Assembly: GCA_028279505.1 (NCBI GenBank)
Contig: JANQNP010000034.1
Coordinates: 1 to 45,661 of the forward strand
Reading direction: 5' to 3'
DNA length: 45,661 nucleotides
Origin: Dehalococcoidia bacterium
GTDB lineage: Bacteria > Chloroflexota > Dehalococcoidia > UBA2979
Shown: positions 11,156 through 18,576 of the stretch, piece after piece
Layout: every line of letters begins with the position of its first letter
How positions within the stretch are numbered: the first letter of the stretch is position 1
Made by a program: the position numbers and the translations under genes
Notes under the pieces: generated by a model
What the model saw: the letters and a program-made list of their open reading frames with translations, nothing else
Database searches by the model: none
Told to the model about the DNA's origin: nothing

Positions 11156-12252
11156 GCACCGCCCGCATCGACCTCGTCCGCGCCCGCCTCGAGGAGCTGC
11201 GTCTCGACGCGCTGTTGATCACCACGCCCACCAACCGGCGCTGGGTCTCCGGCTTCACCGGCTCGGCGGGTGTCGCCCTCGTCGGCCGCGACCGCGTCCG
11301 CTTCGCGACCGACTCCCGCTACTGGGAGCAGATCGCCCTCCAGGCGCCCGAGTTCGAGCTGGTGAAGGTCGCCGGCGCGACCACCGGCATCGCGCCCGAC
11401 CTTCTCGAGGACACGGGCGGCCTGACCATCGGGTTCGAGCCCGCGCATCTCACCGTCAGCGCCTACGAGCAGTGGACGACCGCGATCGACGCCCTCCTCG
11501 AGGCCGACCGGCCCCGCTTCGTGCCGGCGCCCGGACTGATCGAGGGCCTGCGCATCGTCAAGGACGCCGACGAGCTGGACGCGCTCGCGAGGGCGGTCCG
11601 GCTCGGCGACGACGGGATGGCCCACGCGATCTCGGTCGTCGAGCCCGGCATGACCGAGAAGCAGCTCGCCTGGGAGATCCAGCGCTACGTCATGGAGCAC
11701 GGCGCCGAAGACCTCTCGTTCAGCACGATCGTCGCCGGCGGCGAGTGGGGCGCCTCGCCGCACGCCCGCCCGCGTGACGTACCACTGCCCGAGGGCGCGG
11801 GCGTCGTCATCGACATGGGCGTGATCGTCGACGGCTACTGCTCGGACCTGACGAGGACGCTGTTCCTCGGAGAGCCCGACGACCAGTTCAAGCGGGTCTA
11901 CGACACCGTACTCACCGCCCAGACGATGGCGGAGGAGCGCATCGAAGCTGGCATGACCGGCCGCGAGGCGCACGAGATCGCCGCCACCGTGATCGCCGAG
12001 GCCGGCTACGGCGAATACTTCGGCCACGGGCTCGGCCACGGCGTGGGACTCGACATCCACGAGGCACCGCGGCTTGCCCCCGGATCGGACGCCGTCCTCG
12101 AGGATGGCCACGTCTTCACCGTCGAGCCGGGCATCTACATCCTTGGCTGGGGCGGCGTGCGCATCGAAGATCAATGTGTGATGGAAGACGGTCGCGTGCG
12201 CCCAGTCTCCGCATCGCCGAAACTCGATCTGGAGATTGGAGTCACAGCGTGA
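11152..12252 (+). CDS. M24B Xaa-Pro peptidase (YqhT/aminopeptidase P-like)
   Basis: Metallopeptidase expected to cut X-Pro bonds in peptides. It has an N-terminal creatinase-like domain (about residues 1-125) and a C-terminal pita-bread M24 domain. The five metal ligands are visible: two Asp in VIDMGVIVDGYCSDLTRT, His in GHGLGHGVGLDIHE, Glu in FTVEPGIYI and Glu in GVRIEDQCV. Length is 366 residues. GTG 11152 overlaps the aroQ stop by 4 nt, and its own stop overlaps the efp GTG by 4 nt, so the three genes should be translated from one mRNA. Whether it acts as an aminopeptidase or a dipeptidase cannot be decided here. Confidence 0.92.
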   Translation: MSTARIDLVRARLEELRLDALLITTPTNRRWVSGFTGSAGVALVGRDRVRFATDSRYWEQIALQAPEFELVKVAGATTGIAPDLLEDTGGLTIGFEPAHLTVSAYEQWTTAIDALLEADRPRFVPAPGLIEGLRIVKDADELDALARAVRLGDDGMAHAISVVEPGMTEKQLAWEIQRYVMEHGAEDLSFSTIVAGGEWGASPHARPRDVPLPEGAGVVIDMGVIVDGYCSDLTRTLFLGEPDDQFKRVYDTVLTAQTMAEERIEAGMTGREAHEIAATVIAEAGYGEYFGHGLGHGVGLDIHEAPRLAPGSDAVLEDGHVFTVEPGIYILGWGGVRIEDQCVMEDGRVRPVSASPKLDLEIGVTA

Positions 12253-12812
12253 TCGGTACCTCGGAACTCAAGAAGGGCACCTCCGTCGAGGTCGACGGCA
12301 CCCTCTACCAGATCGTCGACGTCCACCACGTCAAGACGAAGAAGTCGGCCGTCTACCACGTGAAGATGCGCGACCTCCGAGGCGGTCACATCATCGAGAA
12401 GTCATTCAACGCCGGCGCGAAACTGGCCGCCGCCCGCGTCGAGCGCCGCGAGATGCAGTACCTCTACGGCGACGGCCAGATGCACACCTTCATGAACACC
12501 GAGACCTTCGACCAGGTCGAGGTACCCACGACCGTCATCTCCGACGCGCTCCCGTACCTGCGCGAGGGCGACAAGCCGCAGCTGATCCTCTACGGCGAGG
12601 AGGCGCTCGGCATCGAGATGCCCGCCGCCGTCGAGCTGACGATCGCCGAGTCCGATCCCGGCATCAAGGGCGACACCGCCACCGGCGCCACCAAGCCGGC
12701 CAAGATGGAGACCGGCCTCGTCGTGCAAGTCCCGCTGTTCATCAACCCCGGCGACACCATCAAGGTCTCCACCTCCACCGGCGAGTACCTCGAGCGGCTC
12801 GCCACCGCGTAA
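12249..12812 (+). CDS. efp: Translation elongation factor P
   Basis: Relieves ribosome stalling at polyproline stretches. Three OB-like beta-barrel domains are recognisable: the KOW-like N-domain (IGTSELKKGTSVEVDG), a middle domain ending in PAAVELTIAESDPGIKGDTA, and the C-terminal GDTIKVSTSTGEYLERL signature. Length is 187 residues. The loop that normally reads PGKG-A and carries the modified lysine reads VKTKKSAVYHVK here (K31/K32) and appears one residue shorter than in E. coli or B. subtilis. The modification is therefore unclear, and no epmA, epmB, earP or ymfI gene is in the window. DnaG in this window has a very Pro-rich tail that could depend on EF-P. Confidence 0.95.
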   Translation: MIGTSELKKGTSVEVDGTLYQIVDVHHVKTKKSAVYHVKMRDLRGGHIIEKSFNAGAKLAAARVERREMQYLYGDGQMHTFMNTETFDQVEVPTTVISDALPYLREGDKPQLILYGEEALGIEMPAAVELTIAESDPGIKGDTATGATKPAKMETGLVVQVPLFINPGDTIKVSTSTGEYLERLATA

Positions 12813-12836
12813 GCCGGAGCCCAGCCTCGAGGGGTG

Positions 12837-12850
12837 CGCCGCTAGCGGCG
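12837..12850. repeat. 14-bp palindrome between convergent efp and the beta-propeller gene
   Basis: CGCCGCTAGCGGCG is a perfect palindrome spanning the stop codon of the minus-strand gene. It could fold into a short hairpin with a CTAG loop in either transcript, a weak bidirectional terminator at best. Confidence 0.3.
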
Positions 12851-14002
12851 TCGCGAGAGCATCGACCGCAGCCGCCTCAGCGGCGCGGTGATTCGCCAGG
12901 AGATGCTGGTCGTCAGACCATCAAGCGCGGCCTCCGCGATCTCGGCGCGCGCCCTGAAGTCCATCAGGCTGAGTTGCGTGGCGACCTCGGATGCTGGCCC
13001 ACCGCGGTCCGTGGCCACGACCGCTGACTCGTCCGCCTGTGCCATCACCGCCGAGATATCGAAGAACGCAAGCGGCTGGAACTCAGTCGTGGTCACGAGC
13101 AGGTTCGAATCGGGACTGATGTCGATGCCCTTCGGGCCACCCTCTTGCGGGTTGACGTGCCCGCGCGCGAACACCGCATCGTCGACCACTGTGATCGTCG
13201 CCGCCGGATCGCGCACGCCCGACCATTGGTCACCGTCTCGATCGTAGATCTGCACGTGCGGCGCGCCGGCGTCAGCGACGAACAGACGGCGGTCATCCTG
13301 ACTGAAGCGGAGCCCGTGCGGATAGCGCAGGTCGCGCAAGACCGCGACCGGATTGGCGTCCTCGTCCAGCGCTGACGAGTAGTCGTACACGAGGACACTG
13401 TGCGTGCTGTGGTTACTGATCGCGATCCATCGACGATCATGGCTCACCGCCACACCGTCCGGGATCTTGAGCCACTTGCGAAGTAAGACGTCGCTCTCGA
13501 CGGCCGCCTCGGACGAATCCGCATCGAATCGGTGCCGAGTCACGGTATGGATGTGGTTGTTGCAGACAAGCACCTCGCACCGATCTCCCACACCCGAGGC
13601 CAGGGCGACGGATCCGGGGGATTCGACCAGGTTCAGGCCGCCGGCGCTCCACGTCTGACGGGGCGTCACCTCGCGCGAACGATGGCCCGGCTCGGCGGCT
13701 GGCAGATCGAAAACCGTAACGTCGCCACCACGATTGGCGACGATCAGGGTGTGGTCGTCGATGAAGTCCAGGCCGTGTGGCCGCTTGAGGGCCGGCGACG
13801 AGAGTTCCAGCGCGCCGTTGATCGTGACCGAGGTCCCCGTGGCGGACTCGCCGAGCTCGATCTCGAGGATCGCAATCCGGTTCCGACGGAAGCCGGCGAT
13901 GGCCAGCCGGCGATGATCGGGGGAGAGTCGCAGATCCTCGGTACGGCCCAACGCCTCGATCGCGTCTCGCACCGGCTCCGGGGCCGCGTATTCGATCCGC
14001 AT
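12842..14002 (-). CDS. Beta-propeller repeat protein with C-terminal SWRITAPLR motif
   Basis: The 386-residue product reads as repeated blade-like units of the YVTN/lactonase kind: LSPDHRRLAIAGF, HGLDFIDDHTLIVANRGG, IPDGVAVSHDRRWIAISNHS, PHGLRFSQDDRRLFVADAG and KGIDISPDSNLLVTTTE. There is no signal peptide. The last 20 residues are basic and contain SWRITAPLRRL (Trp near 369), a motif I remember from the ends of large glycosyltransferases. ATG 14002 is chosen for the GGGAG 5 nt upstream; the frame stays open to 14281 but that stretch has no homology. The gene is visibly less GC-rich than its neighbours and breaks an otherwise plus-strand block, which suggests transfer. Function is unknown; a role in surface glycan synthesis is only inference. 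Confidence 0.8.
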   Translation of the reverse strand: MRIEYAAPEPVRDAIEALGRTEDLRLSPDHRRLAIAGFRRNRIAILEIELGESATGTSVTINGALELSSPALKRPHGLDFIDDHTLIVANRGGDVTVFDLPAAEPGHRSREVTPRQTWSAGGLNLVESPGSVALASGVGDRCEVLVCNNHIHTVTRHRFDADSSEAAVESDVLLRKWLKIPDGVAVSHDRRWIAISNHSTHSVLVYDYSSALDEDANPVAVLRDLRYPHGLRFSQDDRRLFVADAGAPHVQIYDRDGDQWSGVRDPAATITVVDDAVFARGHVNPQEGGPKGIDISPDSNLLVTTTEFQPLAFFDISAVMAQADESAVVATDRGGPASEVATQLSLMDFRARAEIAEAALDGLTTSISWRITAPLRRLRSMLSRRR

Positions 14003-14143
14003 CTGCACTCCCAACGGCCGGCACCGTTCTCGGGATCGCTGCTCAAGACGTGAGCTGCGATACGTTGACTTCCGGCTTCCGAGGTCGAGCGGGTCCGACG
14101 AAACGCGATCCGGCGACCCGTCTCCTCCGCGAGACGATACGCC

Positions 14144-14149
14144 TAGACT
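14144..14149 (+). promoter_or_regulatory. Putative -10 element TAGACT upstream of xseA
   Basis: TAGACT sits in the 271-bp gap between the beta-propeller start (14002) and xseA (14274). A start near 14157 would give a leader of about 117 nt. The rest of this gap shows no gene I can support. Confidence 0.35.
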
Positions 14150-14273
14150 GTCGGTCGGTTCAGGGAATTCCGGACTCACTGGGCAACGAGCGTCGCAGCC
14201 AGTCCCTCCCTCGCGGACCCGCAGTAGTCGCTCCCCCGTCCGGTCGGTTCTACTGAGACGAGAGGACGGCGCC

Positions 14274-15482
14274 ATGACCAATCAGCCTGAGGTCCAGTCC
14301 GTCTGGCAGCTCGTGCGCTACCTGCGCGACCTGCTCGATCACGACCGCCGGCTGAGCGACGTTTGGGTCGGCGGCGAGGTCTCCAACCTCACCCGCGCGT
14401 CCTCCGGCCACATCTACTTCACGCTGAAGGATCGTGGCGCCTCCCTCCGCTGCGTCTTCTTCCGCACGGCCAACGCCGGCCAGGGCGACCGCGTCGAGAT
14501 GGGCGCGTCGCTGATCGCCCACGGCAAGGCCGGCGTCTTCGAACAGCGCGGCGAGCTGCAGTTCGTCGTCGACTTCGTCCAGCCCGCCGGCGTCGGCGCG
14601 CGCCAGGCGGAGTTCGAGCGGCGACGCGCGCTCTTCGAGGAAGAAGGGCTGTTCGATCCCGCGCGCAAACGCCAGCTCCCGAGGTTCCCCGAGCGGATCG
14701 GCGTCGTCACCTCGATGCGCGGCGCCGCCGTCGGCGACGTGCGTACCGTGCTCGGCCGCCGCTGGCCGCGTGCCGCGGTCATGCTCCAGCCGGCCCAGGT
14801 GCAGGGCAACCTCGCCGCCGTCTCGATCGCCGAGGCGGTGCGTGACGTCGCACCGAAAGAAGACCCGACGGCGTGGCCTGACGTGGTCATCGTCACGCGC
14901 GGCGGCGGCGCCTCCGAGGACCTCTGGGCCTTCAACGAGGAGCCGGTCGTGCGTGCGATCTACGGCTGCCCCGTGCCCGTCGTCTCCGCCGTCGGGCACG
15001 AGAAGGACACCACGCTCGCCGACCTCGTTGCCGACATGCGCGCCGCGACGCCGTCCGCCGCCGCCGAGCTGGCGACGCCCGACCGCCGCGAACTCCTCGG
15101 CCAGGTGCGTGGACTCCTCCTCCGCCAGCACATGCAGCTCTCGAGGCGCATCAACCAGCTCACCGAGGGCGTCAGCCGCGACGTCGCCCGCCTCGATCGG
15201 TCGCTCCCGGACACCCAGAACTGGCACCGCCGCATCGCCGCCCACGCGGACGCGATGCGGCACCGCGCGACGGCAGCGACCGCCGCCTCCCGCGACGGCA
15301 CGACGGCGCTGGCGGCACGCCTCGAAACCCTCTCGCCCCTCGCCACGTTGGACCGCGGCTACGCGCTCGTCGCGCGCGAGGACGGCACGGCGATTGGGCG
15401 CGCCGCCGACCTCCAGGACGGCGACCGCATCGAGATCCAGTGGCGCGACGGTAGCCGCCACGCGCGTGTAGATTCGCCCTGA
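14274..15482 (+). CDS. xseA: Exodeoxyribonuclease VII large subunit
   Basis: Catalytic subunit of exonuclease VII, which degrades single-stranded DNA from both ends. The N-terminal OB fold shows VWVGGEVSNLTRASSGHIYFTLKD-type residues at about 30-55. The catalytic region has PERIGVVTSMRGAAVGDV, VIVTRGGGASEDLWAFNEE and VSAVGHEKDTTLADLVAD. Long helices follow, then a C-terminal region (LATLDRGYALVARED). Length is 402 residues. ATG 14274 has GAGAGG 8 nt upstream. The stop overlaps the xseB ATG by one base (TGATG), so both subunits should be made from one transcript by translational coupling. Confidence 0.96.
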   Translation: MTNQPEVQSVWQLVRYLRDLLDHDRRLSDVWVGGEVSNLTRASSGHIYFTLKDRGASLRCVFFRTANAGQGDRVEMGASLIAHGKAGVFEQRGELQFVVDFVQPAGVGARQAEFERRRALFEEEGLFDPARKRQLPRFPERIGVVTSMRGAAVGDVRTVLGRRWPRAAVMLQPAQVQGNLAAVSIAEAVRDVAPKEDPTAWPDVVIVTRGGGASEDLWAFNEEPVVRAIYGCPVPVVSAVGHEKDTTLADLVADMRAATPSAAAELATPDRRELLGQVRGLLLRQHMQLSRRINQLTEGVSRDVARLDRSLPDTQNWHRRIAAHADAMRHRATAATAASRDGTTALAARLETLSPLATLDRGYALVAREDGTAIGRAADLQDGDRIEIQWRDGSRHARVDSP

Positions 15483-15778
15483 TGACCGCCTCCGAGCAGC
15501 AGCAGCCACCCGGATCGCAAGCCCAGAGTCCGGAAGTCCAACCGGCGCTCGACTTCGACTCCGCGAGCGCGGAGGCGGAGAGCTTCGAAGCGCTCTACGC
15601 GCAGCTCGAGGGCATCGCCACCCAGCTCGAAGCCGGTTCGCTCAGCCTCGAGGAGTCGATCTCGCTCTACGAGCGGGGCATGGAGCTGGCCACCCGCTGC
15701 CAGCAGCTCCTCGGCGACGTCGAGCAACGCATCGAGGTGCTGCGACAGCGCGCGAACGGCGGAAGCGACCTCCAGTGA
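15482..15778 (+). CDS. xseB: Exodeoxyribonuclease VII small subunit
   Basis: Partner of XseA. The core SFEALYAQLEGIATQLEAG, then LSLEESISLYERGMEL and a helical end (LLGDVEQRIEVL), is the usual XseB two-helix hairpin. At 98 residues it carries a Gln/Pro-rich N-terminal extension of about 30 residues (SEQQQPPGSQAQSPEVQPA) not needed for the fold. ATG 15482 shares one base with the xseA stop. Confidence 0.95.
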   Translation: MTASEQQQPPGSQAQSPEVQPALDFDSASAEAESFEALYAQLEGIATQLEAGSLSLEESISLYERGMELATRCQQLLGDVEQRIEVLRQRANGGSDLQ

Positions 15779-15815
15779 TGCGCCGTGCCGGCCCCGCCGC
15801 ACCAGGGCGTCCCTC

Positions 15816-16697
15816 GTGACCGTCAACGTCGGCTGGTTCACTACCGGCCGCGGCAGCGGCTCGCGCGGCATGTACGAGGCGGTGCGCGCGGCGATCGACG
15901 ATGGGTCGCTCGACGCGCGCCTCTCCTTCGTCTTCTCGAACCGCGCCCGAGGCGAGGACCCGGTCACCGACGAGTTCTTCGCGCAGATCGACGCGGATGG
16001 GATCCCGCTGATCGCGATCTCGTCGGTGCGGTTCCGCAAGGCCGCCGAAGGCGAGCGCTCGAAGCCGGGTGTGCCGCTCCCGCAGTGGCGCACCGACTAC
16101 GACCGCGAGGTCGCCGCCGCCATCTCCTCCTACCGCTTCGACGTCGGCGTGCTCGCCGGCTACATGCTGATCTTCACCGGCGAGTTCGTGGACCGCTTCC
16201 CGCTGCTCAACCTCCACCCCGCGCTGCCGACCGGCCCGATCGGTACCTGGCGCGAGGTCAACCGCGAGCTGATCCGCGACGCCGCGCCCGAGAGCGGTGT
16301 GATGATGAACCTCGCGATCCCCGCCGTCGACGAGGGGCCGGTCGTCGGCTACTGCCGCTACCCCATCGATGCGCCGGAGTTCGCTGCCGCACGCGCCGAG
16401 CTCACCGAACTAGGCGATCCGACCGACCTCGAAGCGAACACGCTCGAGGCCAGTCGCCTCTTCACGCTGATCCGCGAGGCGGGCCTCCGCCGCGAAGCGC
16501 CGTTCCTCGTCGAGGTGCTCGGCGCCTTCGCCGGCGGGCGCATCAAGATCGACGACAGCAGCGTCGTCTACGCCTCCGGCCGCGCCGCGCTGCCGATCGA
16601 CCTCACCGAGGAGGTCGACCGACGCCTCCTCGCGCCGACCGCGGAAGGGGTGCCCGGAGACGTCGCTGGTCAGGCGAAGGGTGAACCGATAGGCTGA
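15816..16697 (+). CDS. purN: PurN-like phosphoribosylglycinamide formyltransferase family protein
   Basis: Formyl-transferase fold, probably moving a formyl group from 10-formyl-THF to GAR in purine synthesis. The key residues are visible: the N and H of LLNLHPALP and the D of PAVDEGPVV; VGVLAGYMLIFTGEF precedes them as in PurN. The usual SVHFV segment reads GVMMNLA here, so the histidine of that segment is lost. It is 293 residues against about 210 in E. coli, with added length before the C-terminal GAFAGGRIKIDD segment. GTG 15816 starts 38 nt after the xseB stop. Because no other purine gene is nearby and the enzyme is divergent, a different formyl acceptor is possible. Confidence 0.75.
   Translation: MTVNVGWFTTGRGSGSRGMYEAVRAAIDDGSLDARLSFVFSNRARGEDPVTDEFFAQIDADGIPLIAISSVRFRKAAEGERSKPGVPLPQWRTDYDREVAAAISSYRFDVGVLAGYMLIFTGEFVDRFPLLNLHPALPTGPIGTWREVNRELIRDAAPESGVMMNLAIPAVDEGPVVGYCRYPIDAPEFAAARAELTELGDPTDLEANTLEASRLFTLIREAGLRREAPFLVEVLGAFAGGRIKIDDSSVVYASGRAALPIDLTEEVDRRLLAPTAEGVPGDVAGQAKGEPIG
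16690..16695 (+). promoter_or_regulatory. Possible -10 element TAGGCT at the purN end
   Basis: TAGGCT overlaps the end of the purN-like gene and precedes the small gene at 16738 by 42 nt. It is the same hexamer as before xerC. There is no clear -35. Confidence 0.25.
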
Positions 16698-16737
16698 GCC
16701 ACCTCGACTCCCCGGTCGTAGCCTCGAGGATCCCCGC

Positions 16738-17046
16738 ATGACCTCAGACGCCCAGCATCTACCCGTGCCCCAGTCGCGCGCGCTCCAGGTCAGTCCTGCA
16801 TCGCGGGCGCTCGCGCTACGCCCAGCGCTCGCGTTGATCGCGAGCCGCGCACTACCGGCGGTGACGGCCTCGGTTGCTGCGGCGGCCACCGTGCTGACCG
16901 CCGAGCGGGCCGTCCGCGGCGTCACCCGGAAGCTCACGCCGACGCGGCCGGACCCCACCCCGCCGATCACGCCCGCCGTCGTCGGCACCACCCGCACGAT
17001 CGTCACCGAATGGCTCACGATCGAGCGCCGGAAGCGCGCCAGCTGA
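16738..17046 (+). CDS. Small hypothetical protein with one hydrophobic segment
   Basis: A 102-residue product not matched to a known family. It has an Ala-rich hydrophobic stretch (about residues 25-58, ALALRPALALIASRALPAV onward) that could be a membrane helix, a Pro/Thr-rich middle (KLTPTRPDPTPPITPAVVG), and a basic end (IERRKRAS). Support for coding is the fit between purN and rluB on the same strand, with 40 nt before it and a short overlap with the rluB start region. The ribosome site is weak. It may be a membrane protein of unknown role, or a non-coding spacer. Confidence 0.5.
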   Translation: MTSDAQHLPVPQSRALQVSPASRALALRPALALIASRALPAVTASVAAAATVLTAERAVRGVTRKLTPTRPDPTPPITPAVVGTTRTIVTEWLTIERRKRAS

Positions 17047-17819
17047 CCACCTCACCTCACGGCGAACGACTGCAGAAGCTCCTCGCACGCGCCGGGTTCG
17101 GCAGCCGCCGCTCCTGCGAAGCCCTGATCAGCGACGGGCGTGTCACCGTCGACGGCCGCGTCGCGACCCTCGGTGAGCGCGCCGACCCCGCGACGCAACG
17201 CATCGAACTCGACGGCCAGCCGGTCACCCTCCCGACGGACGATCTGACGATCGTGCTGAACAAGCCGACCGGTTATGTCGTCAGTGCCTCCGTCGAGGCC
17301 GGTCAGCACAGCGTCTTCGAGCTACTACCCGACGCCCCGGCCAATCTCCGTTATGTCGGCCGACTCGATTCCGACACCGAGGGCGTCCTGCTCTTCACGA
17401 CGATCGGCGAGCTGGTCCATCGCCTCACGCATCCCCGCTACGAGGTCGACAAGGTCTATGAGACCACCGTCGAGGGCCATCCCACGCCCGCGCTCCTCGA
17501 GCGGTTGCGCACCGGCGTCGCCCTCGAGGACGGCTGGACCAGCCCCGCCCAGGTCACCGTCACCGAGACCCGGAGCAGCGACACCGTCCTCAAGCTCATC
17601 ATCCACGAGGGCCGGAAGCGCCAGATCCGTCGCATGTGCAAGGCGGTCGGCCACCCCGTCCGCCGGCTTCGCCGCACCGCGTTCGGGCCGATCACCCTCC
17701 GCGGCGTCGCTCCCGGCGAATCGCGCGAACTGACCGCCGAGGAGCTGGCGGAGTTGTACGAACTCGCCCTGCTGGATCCAACACCGAGCCGGGCGACGGG
17801 CGCTGAGAGGCCGCGCTAG
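17010..17819 (+). CDS. rluB: Ribosomal large subunit pseudouridine synthase (RluB/RsuA family)
   Basis: Converts a uridine of 23S (or 16S) rRNA to pseudouridine. An S4 RNA-binding domain comes first (RLQKLLARAGFGSRRSCEAL). The catalytic aspartate lies in YVGRLDSDTEGVLLFTTIGE, followed by HEGRKRQIRRMCKAVGHPV. Length is 269 residues from ATG 17010. That start overlaps the upstream small gene by 37 nt and has no clear ribosome site; the homology begins about 17 residues in, so a later non-ATG start such as CTG 17043 is possible. The cmk promoter begins on its stop codon. Confidence 0.9.
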   Translation: MAHDRAPEARQLTTSPHGERLQKLLARAGFGSRRSCEALISDGRVTVDGRVATLGERADPATQRIELDGQPVTLPTDDLTIVLNKPTGYVVSASVEAGQHSVFELLPDAPANLRYVGRLDSDTEGVLLFTTIGELVHRLTHPRYEVDKVYETTVEGHPTPALLERLRTGVALEDGWTSPAQVTVTETRSSDTVLKLIIHEGRKRQIRRMCKAVGHPVRRLRRTAFGPITLRGVAPGESRELTAEELAELYELALLDPTPSRATGAERPR

Positions 17820-17846
17820 ACGCTCAGATCGGGCGCTGGATATGAT
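17817..17846 (+). promoter_or_regulatory. Putative cmk promoter (TAGACG, 18 nt, TATGAT)
   Basis: TAGACG at 17817-17822, which includes the rluB stop codon, and TATGAT at 17841-17846 are 18 nt apart. Transcription from about 17853 would leave a leader of about 27 nt holding AGGGAG at 17868-17873, ahead of the proposed AUC start. Confidence 0.5.
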
Positions 17847-17879
17847 CACCCGACTTCACGAACGGCGAGGGAGCCTCGC

Positions 17880-18575
17880 ATCGGATCCGAACCGCTTGCG
17901 CGCTCTGTCGCGATCGACGGCCCGACGGCTGCCGGGAAGACCGTCGTCGGCCGCGCCGTCGCCGAACAGCTCGGCATCGGCTTCTTCGACACCGGGCTGA
18001 TGTACCGCGGCTGCACGCTCGCCGCGCTCGAGGCCGGCGTCGACCCCAACGATCCCGACGCCGTGCTCGCCCTCGTTCAGTCGCTGGACCTCGACATGCG
18101 CTGGCTCGATCCGACGACGCCCCGCCTTTACCTCGCGGGCGTGGACGTCACCGATCAGCTCCGCACCCCGGAGATCGAGCAGAGCGTCTCGCTCGTCTCG
18201 CGCGTCCCCGATGTCCGCGACGAGCTCGTCCGCCGCCAGCGCGCGATCGCCTCGCGTGAGCCGGTCGTCATGGCCGGGCGCGACATCGGCACCCGCGTCC
18301 TCACTGAGGCCCGGACGAAGGTCTTCCTCGATGCGTCGAGCGAGATCCGCGCTCGCCGCCGCCTCGGCGAGGAGATCGATTCCGGTCGATCCTCCTCGTT
18401 CGACGAGGTGCTCACGGCGACGCGCCGCCGTGACGAGCTGGACGATTCGGGCCACCGCGCCGTGCGCCGCGAGCAGGCCGCCGAGGACGCTGTCATCATC
18501 GACACCGATCCGCTGGGCATCGACCAGGTGGTCGGTGCCTGCGTCGAGGCCTATCGAGCCGCCAACGGGGAATGA
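17880..18575 (+). CDS. cmk: Cytidylate kinase, apparent AUC start codon
   Basis: Phosphorylates CMP and dCMP. The reading frame is open from the rluB stop and has no ATG, GTG or TTG until ATG 18000, yet the P-loop IDGPTAAGKT and the next helix lie before that ATG, so starting there would destroy the enzyme. ATC at 17880 gives a normal 231-residue product beginning (M)GSEPLARSVAIDGP, with AGGGAG exactly 6 nt upstream, the same arrangement as at ppdK. Further motifs are FFDTGLMYRG, MAGRDIGTRVL and KVFLDASSEIRARRR. Either AUC is a genuine rare start or a single base is wrong in the assembly. The gene leads the cmk-plsC-glmS run. Confidence 0.9.
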   Translation: MGSEPLARSVAIDGPTAAGKTVVGRAVAEQLGIGFFDTGLMYRGCTLAALEAGVDPNDPDAVLALVQSLDLDMRWLDPTTPRLYLAGVDVTDQLRTPEIEQSVSLVSRVPDVRDELVRRQRAIASREPVVMAGRDIGTRVLTEARTKVFLDASSEIRARRRLGEEIDSGRSSSFDEVLTATRRRDELDDSGHRAVRREQAAEDAVIIDTDPLGIDQVVGACVEAYRAANGE

Positions 18576-18576
18576 C

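Noticed and set aside
13100..13115. GGTTCGAATC, like a tRNA T-loop
   Set aside because: It lies inside the beta-propeller coding sequence and no acceptor stem, D-arm or anticodon arm can be drawn around it.
14003..14281. N-terminal extension of the beta-propeller gene up to 14281
   Set aside because: The extension has no homology, overlaps the xseA start, and ATG 14002 has a good GGGAG site.
18000..18575. cmk starting at ATG 18000
   Set aside because: It would remove the P-loop and the first helix of the kinase, which are encoded immediately upstream in the same open frame.
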